Positions 25,266 through 33,954 of a stretch of DNA of 64,000 bases are shown here, piece by piece. Origin of the DNA: a bacterium (GTDB lineage: Bacteria; Orphanbacterota; Orphanbacteria; Orphanbacterales; Orphanbacteraceae). Position 1 is the stretch's first letter, and every line of letters starts with the position of its first letter. Both the position numbers and the translations under genes were made by a program. Below the pieces are notes generated by a model. That model made no database searches. It was not told the origin of the DNA and worked only from the letters and a program-made list of their open reading frames with translations. The stretch is taken from contig JALGYY010000017.1 of NCBI GenBank assembly GCA_025782575.1, forward strand, positions 299,892 through 363,891, written 5' to 3'.

Positions 25266-26180
25266 ATGAAGAGGCCTCCCGTCATTTATTCGGATCTCTA
25301 TGAAGTGGATATCGGCGTTCACCCATTTCCGACCTGCAAATACAGAATGATCCGAGACGAGTTGATGGAAAACCCCGGTTACGGGCCGGACGAATTTCTG
25401 GTGCCGCCCCAACCGAGTGCGACTGATTTGTTGCTCGTCCATTCTCCGGCTTATGTAGACGATCTGGAGAAAAGTCTTGCCACACCACGTACGATCCGGT
25501 CAGAGCTACCGATCAATCCGGATGTGATCGGCGCGTTCCGTCTTGCGGCGGGCGGAAGCCTGCTTGCCGCCGGGTGTGCTGTGCGAGAAGGTTTGGGGAT
25601 CCATCTGGGCGGAGGTCTTCACCACGCTTTCGCCGACCATGCCGAAGGATTCTGCTACGTTAACGACACGGCCATTGCGGCGAGGGGAGTACAGAGAGAC
25701 CGGGCCATCGATCGGGTTCTTATTGTGGACGCAGACGTGCATCAGGGAAACGGAACCGCATCCATTTTTGTGGGAGACGATTCCGTCTTCACTTTTTCGA
25801 TCCACCAGGAGAATAACTATCCAGTGAAAGAACGGTCTGATCTCGACATCGGACTGGCGGACGGAGTGGGGGATGACGAATACGTCGCTCACCTCGAAAA
25901 GCACCTGCCTGTATTGCGTGAGAGATTCAGGCCCGACCTCGTTCTCTATGTGGCGGGCGCCGATCCCTACTTCGACGATCAGCTCGGCGGCCTGAGCCTG
26001 TCACTCGACGGTCTTCGCCGGCGGGACCGGACGGTTCTGGAGACATTTGTCCTCTGCGGGATTCCGGTAGCGGTTCTGCTCGCCGGCGGATACGCCAGAA
26101 AGCTGACCGACACGGTCGGGATTCACGCGACTACGTGCCGGGAAGCGATTCGCACGTGGGCAGAAAGCGAGTTCTCATGA
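25266..26180 (+). CDS. Histone-deacetylase-family (arginase-fold) deacetylase
   Basis: 304 residues. Zinc amidohydrolase of the HDAC/acetoin-utilisation/acetylpolyamine family. The catalytic pieces are all present: HLGGGLHHAFADH (His-His dyad), DADVHQGNGT (zinc Asp/His), GADPYFDDQLGG (zinc Asp) and LLAGGYA (catalytic Tyr). It resembles short single-domain bacterial members (HDAC11-like). Substrate could be an acetylated protein, polyamine or sugar. ATG at 25266 has no strong ribosome binding site. Its stop overlaps the start of the following glycosyltransferase (ATGA), linking it to a glycan operon. Confidence 0.88.
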   Translation: MKRPPVIYSDLYEVDIGVHPFPTCKYRMIRDELMENPGYGPDEFLVPPQPSATDLLLVHSPAYVDDLEKSLATPRTIRSELPINPDVIGAFRLAAGGSLLAAGCAVREGLGIHLGGGLHHAFADHAEGFCYVNDTAIAARGVQRDRAIDRVLIVDADVHQGNGTASIFVGDDSVFTFSIHQENNYPVKERSDLDIGLADGVGDDEYVAHLEKHLPVLRERFRPDLVLYVAGADPYFDDQLGGLSLSLDGLRRRDRTVLETFVLCGIPVAVLLAGGYARKLTDTVGIHATTCREAIRTWAESEFS

Positions 26181-27283
26181 GCCTCCCGCTCCGCATCATG
26201 CAGATGACCCATCAAGGGGATTTCGGCGGCTCCACGAATTCCATCACCTATCTGACCGGCGGCCTTGCTGACAGGGGCCACGAAGTCTGGCTCTGCTGCC
26301 GCAGAGAATCCCTTCTGTATGAGCGCTTTTCCGGGCACGATCGTGTGCAGTTGATCCCATTCGAGTTCGGTCGCTCCCCGCTGGCGCTATCCAGGTCATT
26401 GGCAATCGCGCGACTGGCAAAGGAGAGGTCCATCGAGATCATCAATTCTCATGCATCGGTCGATCGTCATCTCACGATTATGGCGAGGCGGCTGTTCGGC
26501 GGACGATTTCGATTAATTCACACAAGAAGAAACGTTCCTCTCTCATCGGGAGGACGATTGCAGGGACAGTATTATGGTTTCGGTACCGACCGGGTAATCG
26601 GAGTGAGTGCCGCGGTTGCTGACGGGATGATCCGCGGCGGCCTCCCTTCCGAGCGGGTCTCGGTGGTTCACAACGGTCTCCCCCTTGAGCGGTACGATGA
26701 GGTCCCGAACCAAAAAGTGGCTGAAGCCCGCGAGTCCCTTGGAATCGGTGAGCGTGAGATCGTCATCGGTGTCGTCGCCCGCCGGAAGAGCCAGGCCGAA
26801 CTCCTCCGCGCCATGAAGGGAATCGATCAGGAAGCGACACTTCTCTTTCTGGGAATTGACAGGGACGATGATCTGGAAGCGCTTCGCGGCGAACTGGGTC
26901 TCCCCCACCGGGTGATCTACGGCGGATTCCGACCGGACATTCTGCCCTGTTACAAGCTTCTGACCATTTACATACTCCCTTCGATCATCGAGGGTTTCTC
27001 TCTTTCGATTCTGGAGGCGATGGCTCTCGGCCTTCCCGTGATCTGCACAAGAGCGGGCGGGAACCCGGAAGCGGTGGAACACGGCGACAATGGTTTCCTG
27101 TTCGATCCCGGCGATACGGAGGGCCTCCACCGGGCGATCGATCAGCTCCTGAAAGATCCTGATCTGCGAATCCGCATGGGGGCCAGGAGCGCGGAAATCG
27201 TTCGGCGTTTTCATGTCAATGAGACGATTCGAAAGACGGAAGAGGTGTACCGGTCGACGCTGAACGGGCGCAGACACTCATGA
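26177..27283 (+). CDS. GT4-family glycosyltransferase
   Basis: 368 residues. GT-B fold: N-terminal QMTHQGDFGGSTNSITYLTGGL glycine-rich start, inter-domain region YNGL-type VVHNGLPLERYDEV, and C-terminal donor-site motif EGFSLSILEAMALGLPVICT followed by RAGGNPEAV. This EX7E pattern marks retaining GT4 enzymes. Middle gene of a three-gene unit with ATGA overlaps on both sides, ending with an O-antigen-ligase-type protein, so it probably works on a surface polysaccharide or lipid-linked glycan. Confidence 0.92.
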   Translation: MSLPLRIMQMTHQGDFGGSTNSITYLTGGLADRGHEVWLCCRRESLLYERFSGHDRVQLIPFEFGRSPLALSRSLAIARLAKERSIEIINSHASVDRHLTIMARRLFGGRFRLIHTRRNVPLSSGGRLQGQYYGFGTDRVIGVSAAVADGMIRGGLPSERVSVVHNGLPLERYDEVPNQKVAEARESLGIGEREIVIGVVARRKSQAELLRAMKGIDQEATLLFLGIDRDDDLEALRGELGLPHRVIYGGFRPDILPCYKLLTIYILPSIIEGFSLSILEAMALGLPVICTRAGGNPEAVEHGDNGFLFDPGDTEGLHRAIDQLLKDPDLRIRMGARSAEIVRRFHVNETIRKTEEVYRSTLNGRRHS

Positions 27284-28497
27284 GGATCGCGGGGCTCACC
27301 GGCCTCGCCGGCTTGATCGCCTTTCTCCCCTTCGGTATTGCCGGACAACAGTACGGCCTCGGTCTCGCGCTTCTCGTACTCATGCTTTCAAGCGAATCCA
27401 GAGGGCGGCTGACGGCGCGGTTAGCGGGGGGGGACGGACGCCGACTGGCAATCGCCTTCTCTCTTTTTGTTGGCGCTCAGCTGATCGCCTTGATCCTATC
27501 ATCGGAGACCGCGGACGGTCTGCGCGAGCTACGGAAGATTCCGCTTGCCGGAGCGATCATTCTCCCCGCCGCTTTTCTTCGTACCACGAGAGAGATTCGC
27601 GGCGCCTGGATGCTGCTCATTCTCGCCGGCCTGGCAGCTTCTCTGGTCGGCCTTGCTGAACATGCCCGGGGAGCCGGTTTTCATCCCACCCGCCTCGACG
27701 GCCCGATCAACTTCTACATGACTACATCGGGTGTACTTCTCGGGATCAGTCTCGTCGCGCTCGCAGCGGTGGCCACCCGGTCCGCTCCGGCAGGAGCGTA
27801 TATATCGGCCGCGCTTGTGATTACAAGCGCCCTGATTTTCACCTATACACGGGGCGCGTGGATCGGGTGGCTCGCCGGCGCTGTTATTCTGTTCGCCCGT
27901 TTGGCACCCCGGTTTCTGATCCCCGGGATCGCTCTCTTTCTCGTCGTACTTCTGGGGTTCCCCGGCCTCCGGGAAAGAGCTCTCACCTCTTTCGATCCCG
28001 ACTTCGTGTTCAACCGGGAAAGAGTCATTCTCTGGAAAGCGGGGTGGGAGGCTTTTCTTGACCGCCCTTTTTTCGGCGCCGGCCTGCAAGATCTGAAGGG
28101 TTTACTTGAATCCTATAAGAACAAGACTTCGACTGAAGCGCTCGGCCACCTGCACAACAACTTTCTACAGACGGCTGTAGCGACAGGATTGGCCGGGCTC
28201 ATCGCGCTCCTCTTCTGGATCGCTGCTCTCTATCGGTCGCTTCTGGGGGCGGCGAAAAGGGCGACAGAATCGCTCGACCGGGCTCGCACGGAGGGAGCGA
28301 TCGCGGCACTCACCGGATTTCTTGTGCATGGGCTTTTCGAATGGAATCTCGGTGACTCTGAAGTGGTCACCACACTGTATATGATTGTCGGCCTGGCTCT
28401 AGCTCAGGGAGGGCAAGCTCGGGATCGCGAAGTGCCGGAACCAGAGCGGCGAGAAACGTGCTCCAATTCCCTGCAAGCCCCACATCCATCGAACTGA
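27280..28497 (+). CDS. O-antigen ligase / Wzy-type polymerase family membrane protein
   Basis: 405 residues, about ten membrane helices. The periplasmic loop and following region carry the family signature: HLHNNFLQTAVATGLAGL, a Wzy_C-type motif with the conserved His, and ERVILWKAGWEAFLDRPFFGAGLQDLKG before it. It joins or polymerises lipid-linked glycan chains at the periplasmic face. It starts at the ATG overlapping the upstream stop. Its last 131 bases overlap, antisense, the 3' end of the GIY-YIG gene. The final 30 residues after the last helix are polar and probably dispensable. Confidence 0.88.
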   Translation: MRIAGLTGLAGLIAFLPFGIAGQQYGLGLALLVLMLSSESRGRLTARLAGGDGRRLAIAFSLFVGAQLIALILSSETADGLRELRKIPLAGAIILPAAFLRTTREIRGAWMLLILAGLAASLVGLAEHARGAGFHPTRLDGPINFYMTTSGVLLGISLVALAAVATRSAPAGAYISAALVITSALIFTYTRGAWIGWLAGAVILFARLAPRFLIPGIALFLVVLLGFPGLRERALTSFDPDFVFNRERVILWKAGWEAFLDRPFFGAGLQDLKGLLESYKNKTSTEALGHLHNNFLQTAVATGLAGLIALLFWIAALYRSLLGAAKRATESLDRARTEGAIAALTGFLVHGLFEWNLGDSEVVTTLYMIVGLALAQGGQARDREVPEPERRETCSNSLQAPHPSN

Positions 28498-29704
28498 TTT
28501 GACCTCCCTTTTCCGCGTACCAGCGCGCGACCAGGGCGAACGCAAGATCGTCCGGATCCCCTTTTGAGCCGTAAAAGAACGGTCGGAGAGAGCGGGTCAA
28601 TCCATCCGTTTTCTTCAGATTCCTGCGAACGGCCCGGAGGAGAAGTGCACGATCTTCCCGTGTACAGACGAGCATGATGTAATCCGCATTTCGATGAGGA
28701 ACAAAAAAGAGCCGTCTCCCCCTGTCCAGCCTGGTCCGCTCGGGAGTGTGAATCCGGATTTTCTCATTGTAGAGGGGTCTCTCCCGCCTGATCGCCCGTG
28801 CTTCGATGATCAAGGCGAGAATCTCCGATCCAGATTCTTCGAATGTGACATCTGCCGCCCGGGCAATCATCTCCTGTTTGGATTCAGGCAGTTCCGTCTG
28901 ACGATCAAACCAGCTCTCGAGCCTTCGCTTGAGCGAGATCGACTTTCCCACATAAAGCAGTCTCTTTTTCTCGTCCCACAAGCGATACACTCCCGGCGCC
29001 TCAGGAATATTGGAAAGAAACGACGGTCTCTCTCTATTCACAACCGGCGCACCGATCGCTCGGACCGCTTCGGTTCCGTACCGTGATTCCAGCTCCCCAT
29101 GGAGTCGCGCTAGAAGCCTTGCTCTATCGTCGGGTCGATCGGACTCCAGATAGGTGATTCCGAAGAAATCGGCAAGAGTCGACGGATCGCGAAGAGAGGA
29201 GACGCCTGACAATCGCTCGGCAATCGGGCGAAGCCGAATCGGCGATTGTTCCATCAACCTGCCGGCGGGCCCGGCGACGGACCAGATAAACGGCGAAGCC
29301 CCCGCTGCCAGTGACTCTGCATCCGCCGGGATGTTCTCCCCCGGACGATGTCTCCACGCGAAACAGACTCCCCCCCGCTCTGCATTCCCGAACCCGGGAC
29401 GAAAGAGTCCGACATCAACCGCCCCACCGGCAGGACCGGATCGGACCCATACATAGAGCCGGTCGGTGAGCGGAAGTTCATGGGCCTTCGACTCGGATGC
29501 CGTCCATGTTCCAGCGGGAAGTCTCCGGAACCGATCGTCTCTTTTCAGCAGATGAAGAGCGAGGTCTGATGCAGAGGGAGAGGGAGTGAGATGGAGAAAA
29601 CGTCCGGCAATCTCTTCTGCAGAAAGGCCAGACGGTTCACGGCGGAGAGCATCATGGAGACGGTCGAGCAGGTCGCCGGAAGGGTCGCCGGCGAATCGGT
29701 TCAT
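28367..29704 (-). CDS. GIY-YIG nuclease-domain protein
   Basis: 445 residues. The GIY-YIG core lies near residues 235-320: PGVYRLWDEKKRLLYVGKSI, LKRRLESWF with the conserved Arg, the metal-binding Glu in LALIIEARAI and the Asn in RPLYNEKIR. This resembles the UvrC N-terminal/Cho module, which nicks damaged DNA. The N-terminus (about 10-70) looks like a small winged-helix domain, and the regions at 70-230 and 330-445 are unassigned. No UvrC helix-hairpin-helix is seen. It starts at the ATG overlapping the metalloprotease stop (ATGA). Its 3' end overlaps the O-antigen ligase gene by 131 bp. Confidence 0.8.
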   Translation of the reverse strand: MNRFAGDPSGDLLDRLHDALRREPSGLSAEEIAGRFLHLTPSPSASDLALHLLKRDDRFRRLPAGTWTASESKAHELPLTDRLYVWVRSGPAGGAVDVGLFRPGFGNAERGGVCFAWRHRPGENIPADAESLAAGASPFIWSVAGPAGRLMEQSPIRLRPIAERLSGVSSLRDPSTLADFFGITYLESDRPDDRARLLARLHGELESRYGTEAVRAIGAPVVNRERPSFLSNIPEAPGVYRLWDEKKRLLYVGKSISLKRRLESWFDRQTELPESKQEMIARAADVTFEESGSEILALIIEARAIRRERPLYNEKIRIHTPERTRLDRGRRLFFVPHRNADYIMLVCTREDRALLLRAVRRNLKKTDGLTRSLRPFFYGSKGDPDDLAFALVARWYAEKGGQISSMDVGLAGNWSTFLAALVPALRDPELALPELEPGRQSYTVW

Positions 29705-32688
29705 TCGGCATACTGCAGGCGGACAATCCGGCCCATCTCCTCCCGCCCCCCCGCATCGAGATGGTAGAAGTAGATTCCCTGGGCGACATCCCGCCCCTCC
29801 GTATTTCGCCCGTCCCAAGTTACATCAAGCAGGCCCTTGGGATAATGCCCGTCCAGGAGATCGACGACAAGTCGGCCGGCCAGGTCAAATACACGAAACT
29901 GGACATTGCCGTTCTTTCCGAGAAGGAGTCGAAACGAAATCGCGTCTGCAAACGGATTCCGGCTTATGACCGTCACCCCGGGCAACCTGGGAAGAATCTC
30001 GAATGAATGGAGGCCGTCGGAAGGACTGATTGTCCGGTTCGCCGCGATAGCATGATCGACAGCAAGAATACTGTACTCCACCTGGCCGACGGCTTTATCC
30101 GAAAGCGGAAGCTCCGCACGATAGAAAACTGTCTCAGTCCCCCTGTTGGGAATCAGCATGAACGGTGCCGAACCGGCCGTGTCCCGCGGCGTACCGCGAA
30201 AGTTGTACTGCACCAGCAGCGAATCCGGATTGAGTGCGCCGTCATCATCGATCATCGCGAAGATCTCGACCGGCACCTCCCCGCGGGAGACCGAAGCCGG
30301 AGGCTCGTGGATAATGGACGGGGCGACCGTGTCCGCCCATACCTGAAACTCGTACCGGCCGCTCACCGGATTGGTTGCACTGTTACTGTTGATCGCCAGA
30401 TCGGCCGCTCGAACCAGGTAAGCATAGATGCCGACGCCTCCCGGTTGATCAGGAAAGGTACCCGTATAAACCGAATCGCTCCCCGGAAGCAGGCTGAGCG
30501 TGAAGCTCTCTTCTACTTCGGGGGAAGCGACCCCATCGAAAGAGTATTCACAAGCAACCAGGGCGGGATCGATGCCCAGATTGTCAACAATGGTCGCCGT
30601 CAATATGAGAGGGAGCTCACTATCCAGAAGATCGGTGATCGGGGAGTGGTCAATGGTGGGAGGTAATTCATCCGGCTCGATCGCCGCCAGGAAGAGCGTC
30701 GAAGGTGCGTCGGTCGGGAATGTGGCGGAACGACCGAGGCCGTCTTCCGCCCAGTAGTAGTAAAAGAGAGTGTCCACACCGATGGTGATGGAACTGCTCA
30801 TCCCGGACCAGGTCAATCCCGACGGTTGCAGAAAAAGAGTATCAGCCGGAGCTCGATCGCCGCCGTATATGAGGCCTGACCGGAGGACCGAGCCGGCGGC
30901 CACGTCGATACTCGCCTCGAACTCCTCCCCTTCGATCAGCTCGTCGGGCGTAGATGGGGCGGCCAGAAGGGGCGCAATAATATCGTCATCATCCAGGATT
31001 CCCCTCGCACGAAACGCTCCGAATAACAGGCTGCCGTTCACTCCCCCGTTCAGCGCTTCATCGGCGGCAATAACAGCGAGCGCGCCATCTTTGAAATCGG
31101 CGGGGGTAACGACGAAAAAGTGGCTCTCAATCACAATGCGGTCGGTCACTTCCCCGCCGAGAACTTTCCGGATGTCCCAGAGTGAACCGGACCAGATCTC
31201 GCCATCCGCATGGAGCTGACCGACGAGGGAGTCGGGATAGATCTTTTCGGTATCGACTCGCCTTCCGGCCCAGCAACCGCTCCCCGGCCCGTCCCAGTCA
31301 AAGACCTGTCCCAATCCGAAGGTGCGTCCCGTTCGATCGGTAAATGACTCAGCCCAGTAGTCGCCAAAACCCTCACCCATCGATCCCATCTGCCCCGCGG
31401 AGAGCCACCCCGGCACCTGAGAATCTTGAATTGCGTGGCCGTATTCATGAACGATCACATCGCCGTCCTCGGCATCATCAACACACCCGTCGCCGAATGC
31501 GAGACTCTTGTTGGAAGGCGTATACCAGGAATTGTCCTGTCCGTTCAATCCATGTGGATCGACGGCGATGGAGAACGGGACAACCTCTGCATCTCCCGTA
31601 AACCCGAGGCTCTGCAGATAGCGCTGGTTCGTATCAATATGGAAGTAGACCATGACCGCTTCGAAGAGATCACTCTCCCGGGTAGCATGAAACCCGTCAG
31701 GCGACCCCACAGCCGGTATTCCGGTAATCGGGTTCTCGTGATCAGAAATGTGAACATGGGGGCCGGAAAGACGATACAGTCCGTCACCCTCAGGCGGATC
31801 CAGGTCCCGTAGCGTCACAGTCTCATATGCCGGGTCGAACAAGGCCTGGTCCGCATCGTCCAACTCATTCACGGGAGTCGCCCACTCGAGCGCATTCACC
31901 GGATTGGGGCTCCAAACTGTCCCTTCACCGTCAAGATACCAGGCCCGATCCCGCCGCATTCTTTCTGTTCCGTCCGCGGCATCGATCCAGACTTCCCAGT
32001 CCCCTCTTGGTTCGTCAGCCAGATACCGAACCCGCCAGACGAGCTCGAGCCCGTCTTCAAGTTCAACATAAATCAACTCCGACTCAGGAATGGGCGCCTG
32101 CCCTGCTTTGTAATGCGAACCGACGGCAAGCCTGATCGCCTGATCGCTATCGATCAACGCACTCCGCTTCGACGGCTGCAGGCGGGGATCGAGGCCGATC
32201 CTGGCAAACAAGAGATTGCCGCCGAGAGTCGTGTGCACACTCACGCACCCATCGCCGACCGGCACGCCATTGATCATGCGACGATAGAGCAGATGCCGTG
32301 TCGCGATTCCGCTTCTTGTCTCGGCGATTTCAAGTTCGTTGATAATAGGGGCGATGCCGAGCCGGACCGCTTCGGTTTCGAGGAATGATCGGGTGGCCGC
32401 TGATGGATCGAGCCCTTTGAAACTGATCTTATCACTCGGGTGCCGCGGAACCATGCGGCGCACGATGCCGCTCTCGTCCTCTCGCCAGATCTGCCAGTCT
32501 CCGTCGGTCTCCACTGTCTGAGCCGGCGAAATCAAGTCCCGAATCGGGGTAACAGGTTTAGACCGGGCGACAGAAACCACAGGCCTGTGGGCCTCGGCGA
32601 TTCCCGCCAGGAGTAGGAGAGCGAGGAACACCCCCCGGATAGAGGAGAGGGAATTCCACGAGCGGCATGTTCGTCCGGTGGGTGGCAT
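29701..32688 (-). CDS. Secreted M36/thermolysin-like metalloprotease with FlgD-Ig end
   Basis: 995 residues. Signal peptide (GVFLALLLLAGIAEA), FTP-like propeptide (about 60-220), then a gluzincin catalytic domain with zinc motif VIVHEYGHAIQD and downstream GSMGEGFGDYWAESF supplying the third ligand. It is closest to M36 fungalysins. Two or three Ig-like domains follow (about 580-900). The C-terminus is a FlgD-Ig module (ISRNPFADAISFRLL, FRVFDLAGRLVVDLLDG, WDGRNTEGRDVAQGIYFYHL) with RNPF in place of PNPFNP. ATG at 32688 lies 13 bp after the galT stop; a TTG at 32727 inside galT is the alternative. Likely extracellular protein degradation. Confidence 0.9.
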   Translation of the reverse strand: MPPTGRTCRSWNSLSSIRGVFLALLLLAGIAEAHRPVVSVARSKPVTPIRDLISPAQTVETDGDWQIWREDESGIVRRMVPRHPSDKISFKGLDPSAATRSFLETEAVRLGIAPIINELEIAETRSGIATRHLLYRRMINGVPVGDGCVSVHTTLGGNLLFARIGLDPRLQPSKRSALIDSDQAIRLAVGSHYKAGQAPIPESELIYVELEDGLELVWRVRYLADEPRGDWEVWIDAADGTERMRRDRAWYLDGEGTVWSPNPVNALEWATPVNELDDADQALFDPAYETVTLRDLDPPEGDGLYRLSGPHVHISDHENPITGIPAVGSPDGFHATRESDLFEAVMVYFHIDTNQRYLQSLGFTGDAEVVPFSIAVDPHGLNGQDNSWYTPSNKSLAFGDGCVDDAEDGDVIVHEYGHAIQDSQVPGWLSAGQMGSMGEGFGDYWAESFTDRTGRTFGLGQVFDWDGPGSGCWAGRRVDTEKIYPDSLVGQLHADGEIWSGSLWDIRKVLGGEVTDRIVIESHFFVVTPADFKDGALAVIAADEALNGGVNGSLLFGAFRARGILDDDDIIAPLLAAPSTPDELIEGEEFEASIDVAAGSVLRSGLIYGGDRAPADTLFLQPSGLTWSGMSSSITIGVDTLFYYYWAEDGLGRSATFPTDAPSTLFLAAIEPDELPPTIDHSPITDLLDSELPLILTATIVDNLGIDPALVACEYSFDGVASPEVEESFTLSLLPGSDSVYTGTFPDQPGGVGIYAYLVRAADLAINSNSATNPVSGRYEFQVWADTVAPSIIHEPPASVSRGEVPVEIFAMIDDDGALNPDSLLVQYNFRGTPRDTAGSAPFMLIPNRGTETVFYRAELPLSDKAVGQVEYSILAVDHAIAANRTISPSDGLHSFEILPRLPGVTVISRNPFADAISFRLLLGKNGNVQFRVFDLAGRLVVDLLDGHYPKGLLDVTWDGRNTEGRDVAQGIYFYHLDAGGREEMGRIVRLQYAE

Positions 32689-32701
32689 ATTGCTGTCGAC
32701 T

Positions 32702-33781
32702 CTATTCACGTCCGGTTGGTTCGTCAAGCGACGACCCCTTGCCGCCAGGTCGTGGGTCGATCGTTCGGAGAAACTGCGCCGCCGCTTCAGGAGGTGTGGG
32801 ATTGATATAGAATCCCGTTCCCCACTCGAATCCGGCCATGCGAGTCAGACGTGGGACGATTTCGATATGCCAATGAAAGTCATGTTTCAGTGTCGCCCAG
32901 TGGTTAGGACGCTTCGGCTCGGAGTCCGTATTCGGAGAACTGTGAAACACGTAATTGAATGGAGGATGATCGAGACCGTTCCGCAACCGGCCAAGCACAT
33001 CCTGCATGATTTCCGCCAGGCCGCGGAGTGATTCCGGCGAGGCATCCGTGAACGAATGCTGATGATGCCGGGGAGCGATGAATAACTCGAATGGAGACCG
33101 GCTTGCGTAAGGAGCGAACGCGACAAAATGATCGGTCAGCGTAACCACACGGTCACCCGCTTCGATTTCCTGGTTGATAATATCGCAGAACAGACACCGC
33201 TCTTTCCGCAAGTAGTGCTCCTTCGCGGAATTCAGCTCCATAGCCACGGTCTTCGGCGTAACCGGAGTGGCGATGATTTGATGATGGGGATGAGCCAGGG
33301 TCGCACCCGCGGGGGCGCCTTCGTTCTTGAAGAGCAGCACATACTTGAACCGACCATCGAGCATGAGATCGCGGAGACGCTCCTGGAGCATGTGATACAC
33401 AGCCGTGGCATGGGCGAGGTCCATGCCGGCGATGCCCCCCTCATGATCGGGGCCTTCGATTACCACCTCGTGCGCCCCGATCCCGGCGATCTGATCGTAA
33501 AGGCCGACTCCCCGCCGCGTCAGCTCACCCTCGATTCGAAGTGCAGGGTACTTGTTCGGGACTACCCGGACCGTCCACCCTTCAGAATCGGGCCCTCCGT
33601 CCCCCTCTCGATAAGCGGCGATTTCAGGAGGAGTCATATGCTCCCGCCCGGGACAGAAAGGGCAATCCTCCTCCCCACCCACATCCGCATACTCCACAGA
33701 GAAACTGTCGGGGCGCTCACTTCTGCCCGTAGCGATAATGACCCATCGCTTCTGAATCGGATCATGTCTCAGCTCGGACAT
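32702..33781 (-). CDS. galT: Galactose-1-phosphate uridylyltransferase
   Basis: 359 residues. HIT-superfamily nucleotidyltransferase of the Leloir pathway, exchanging UMP between UDP-glucose and galactose 1-phosphate. The zinc/structural motif CPFCPGREHMTPPE, the NKYPAL strand, HEVVIEGPDHEGG and the catalytic GATLAHPHHQIIATP (His-Pro-His) are clear. The second pair CLFCDIINQEIE is also present. Other galactose genes are absent, so a related sugar-1-phosphate activity (UDP-sugar pyrophosphorylase-like) cannot be excluded. It precedes the metalloprotease by 13 bp, which is an odd functional pairing. Confidence 0.88.
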   Translation of the reverse strand: MSELRHDPIQKRWVIIATGRSERPDSFSVEYADVGGEEDCPFCPGREHMTPPEIAAYREGDGGPDSEGWTVRVVPNKYPALRIEGELTRRGVGLYDQIAGIGAHEVVIEGPDHEGGIAGMDLAHATAVYHMLQERLRDLMLDGRFKYVLLFKNEGAPAGATLAHPHHQIIATPVTPKTVAMELNSAKEHYLRKERCLFCDIINQEIEAGDRVVTLTDHFVAFAPYASRSPFELFIAPRHHQHSFTDASPESLRGLAEIMQDVLGRLRNGLDHPPFNYVFHSSPNTDSEPKRPNHWATLKHDFHWHIEIVPRLTRMAGFEWGTGFYINPTPPEAAAQFLRTIDPRPGGKGSSLDEPTGRE

Positions 33782-33954
33782 TGGAACTCCTTTGCAGGTC
33801 CGGGCGACCTGCCGAAACTATAAGAGTCTCCCGATCCCTCTATATAAGGAGGTCACCCGGCGGGACGCAACCGGAAACTGAGGGAGGAAATCGCTCCCCT
33901 GGGAAACGGATTCTAGTAAGATGCACGCATCATGAAGAGAGGATCTCGATAAAA

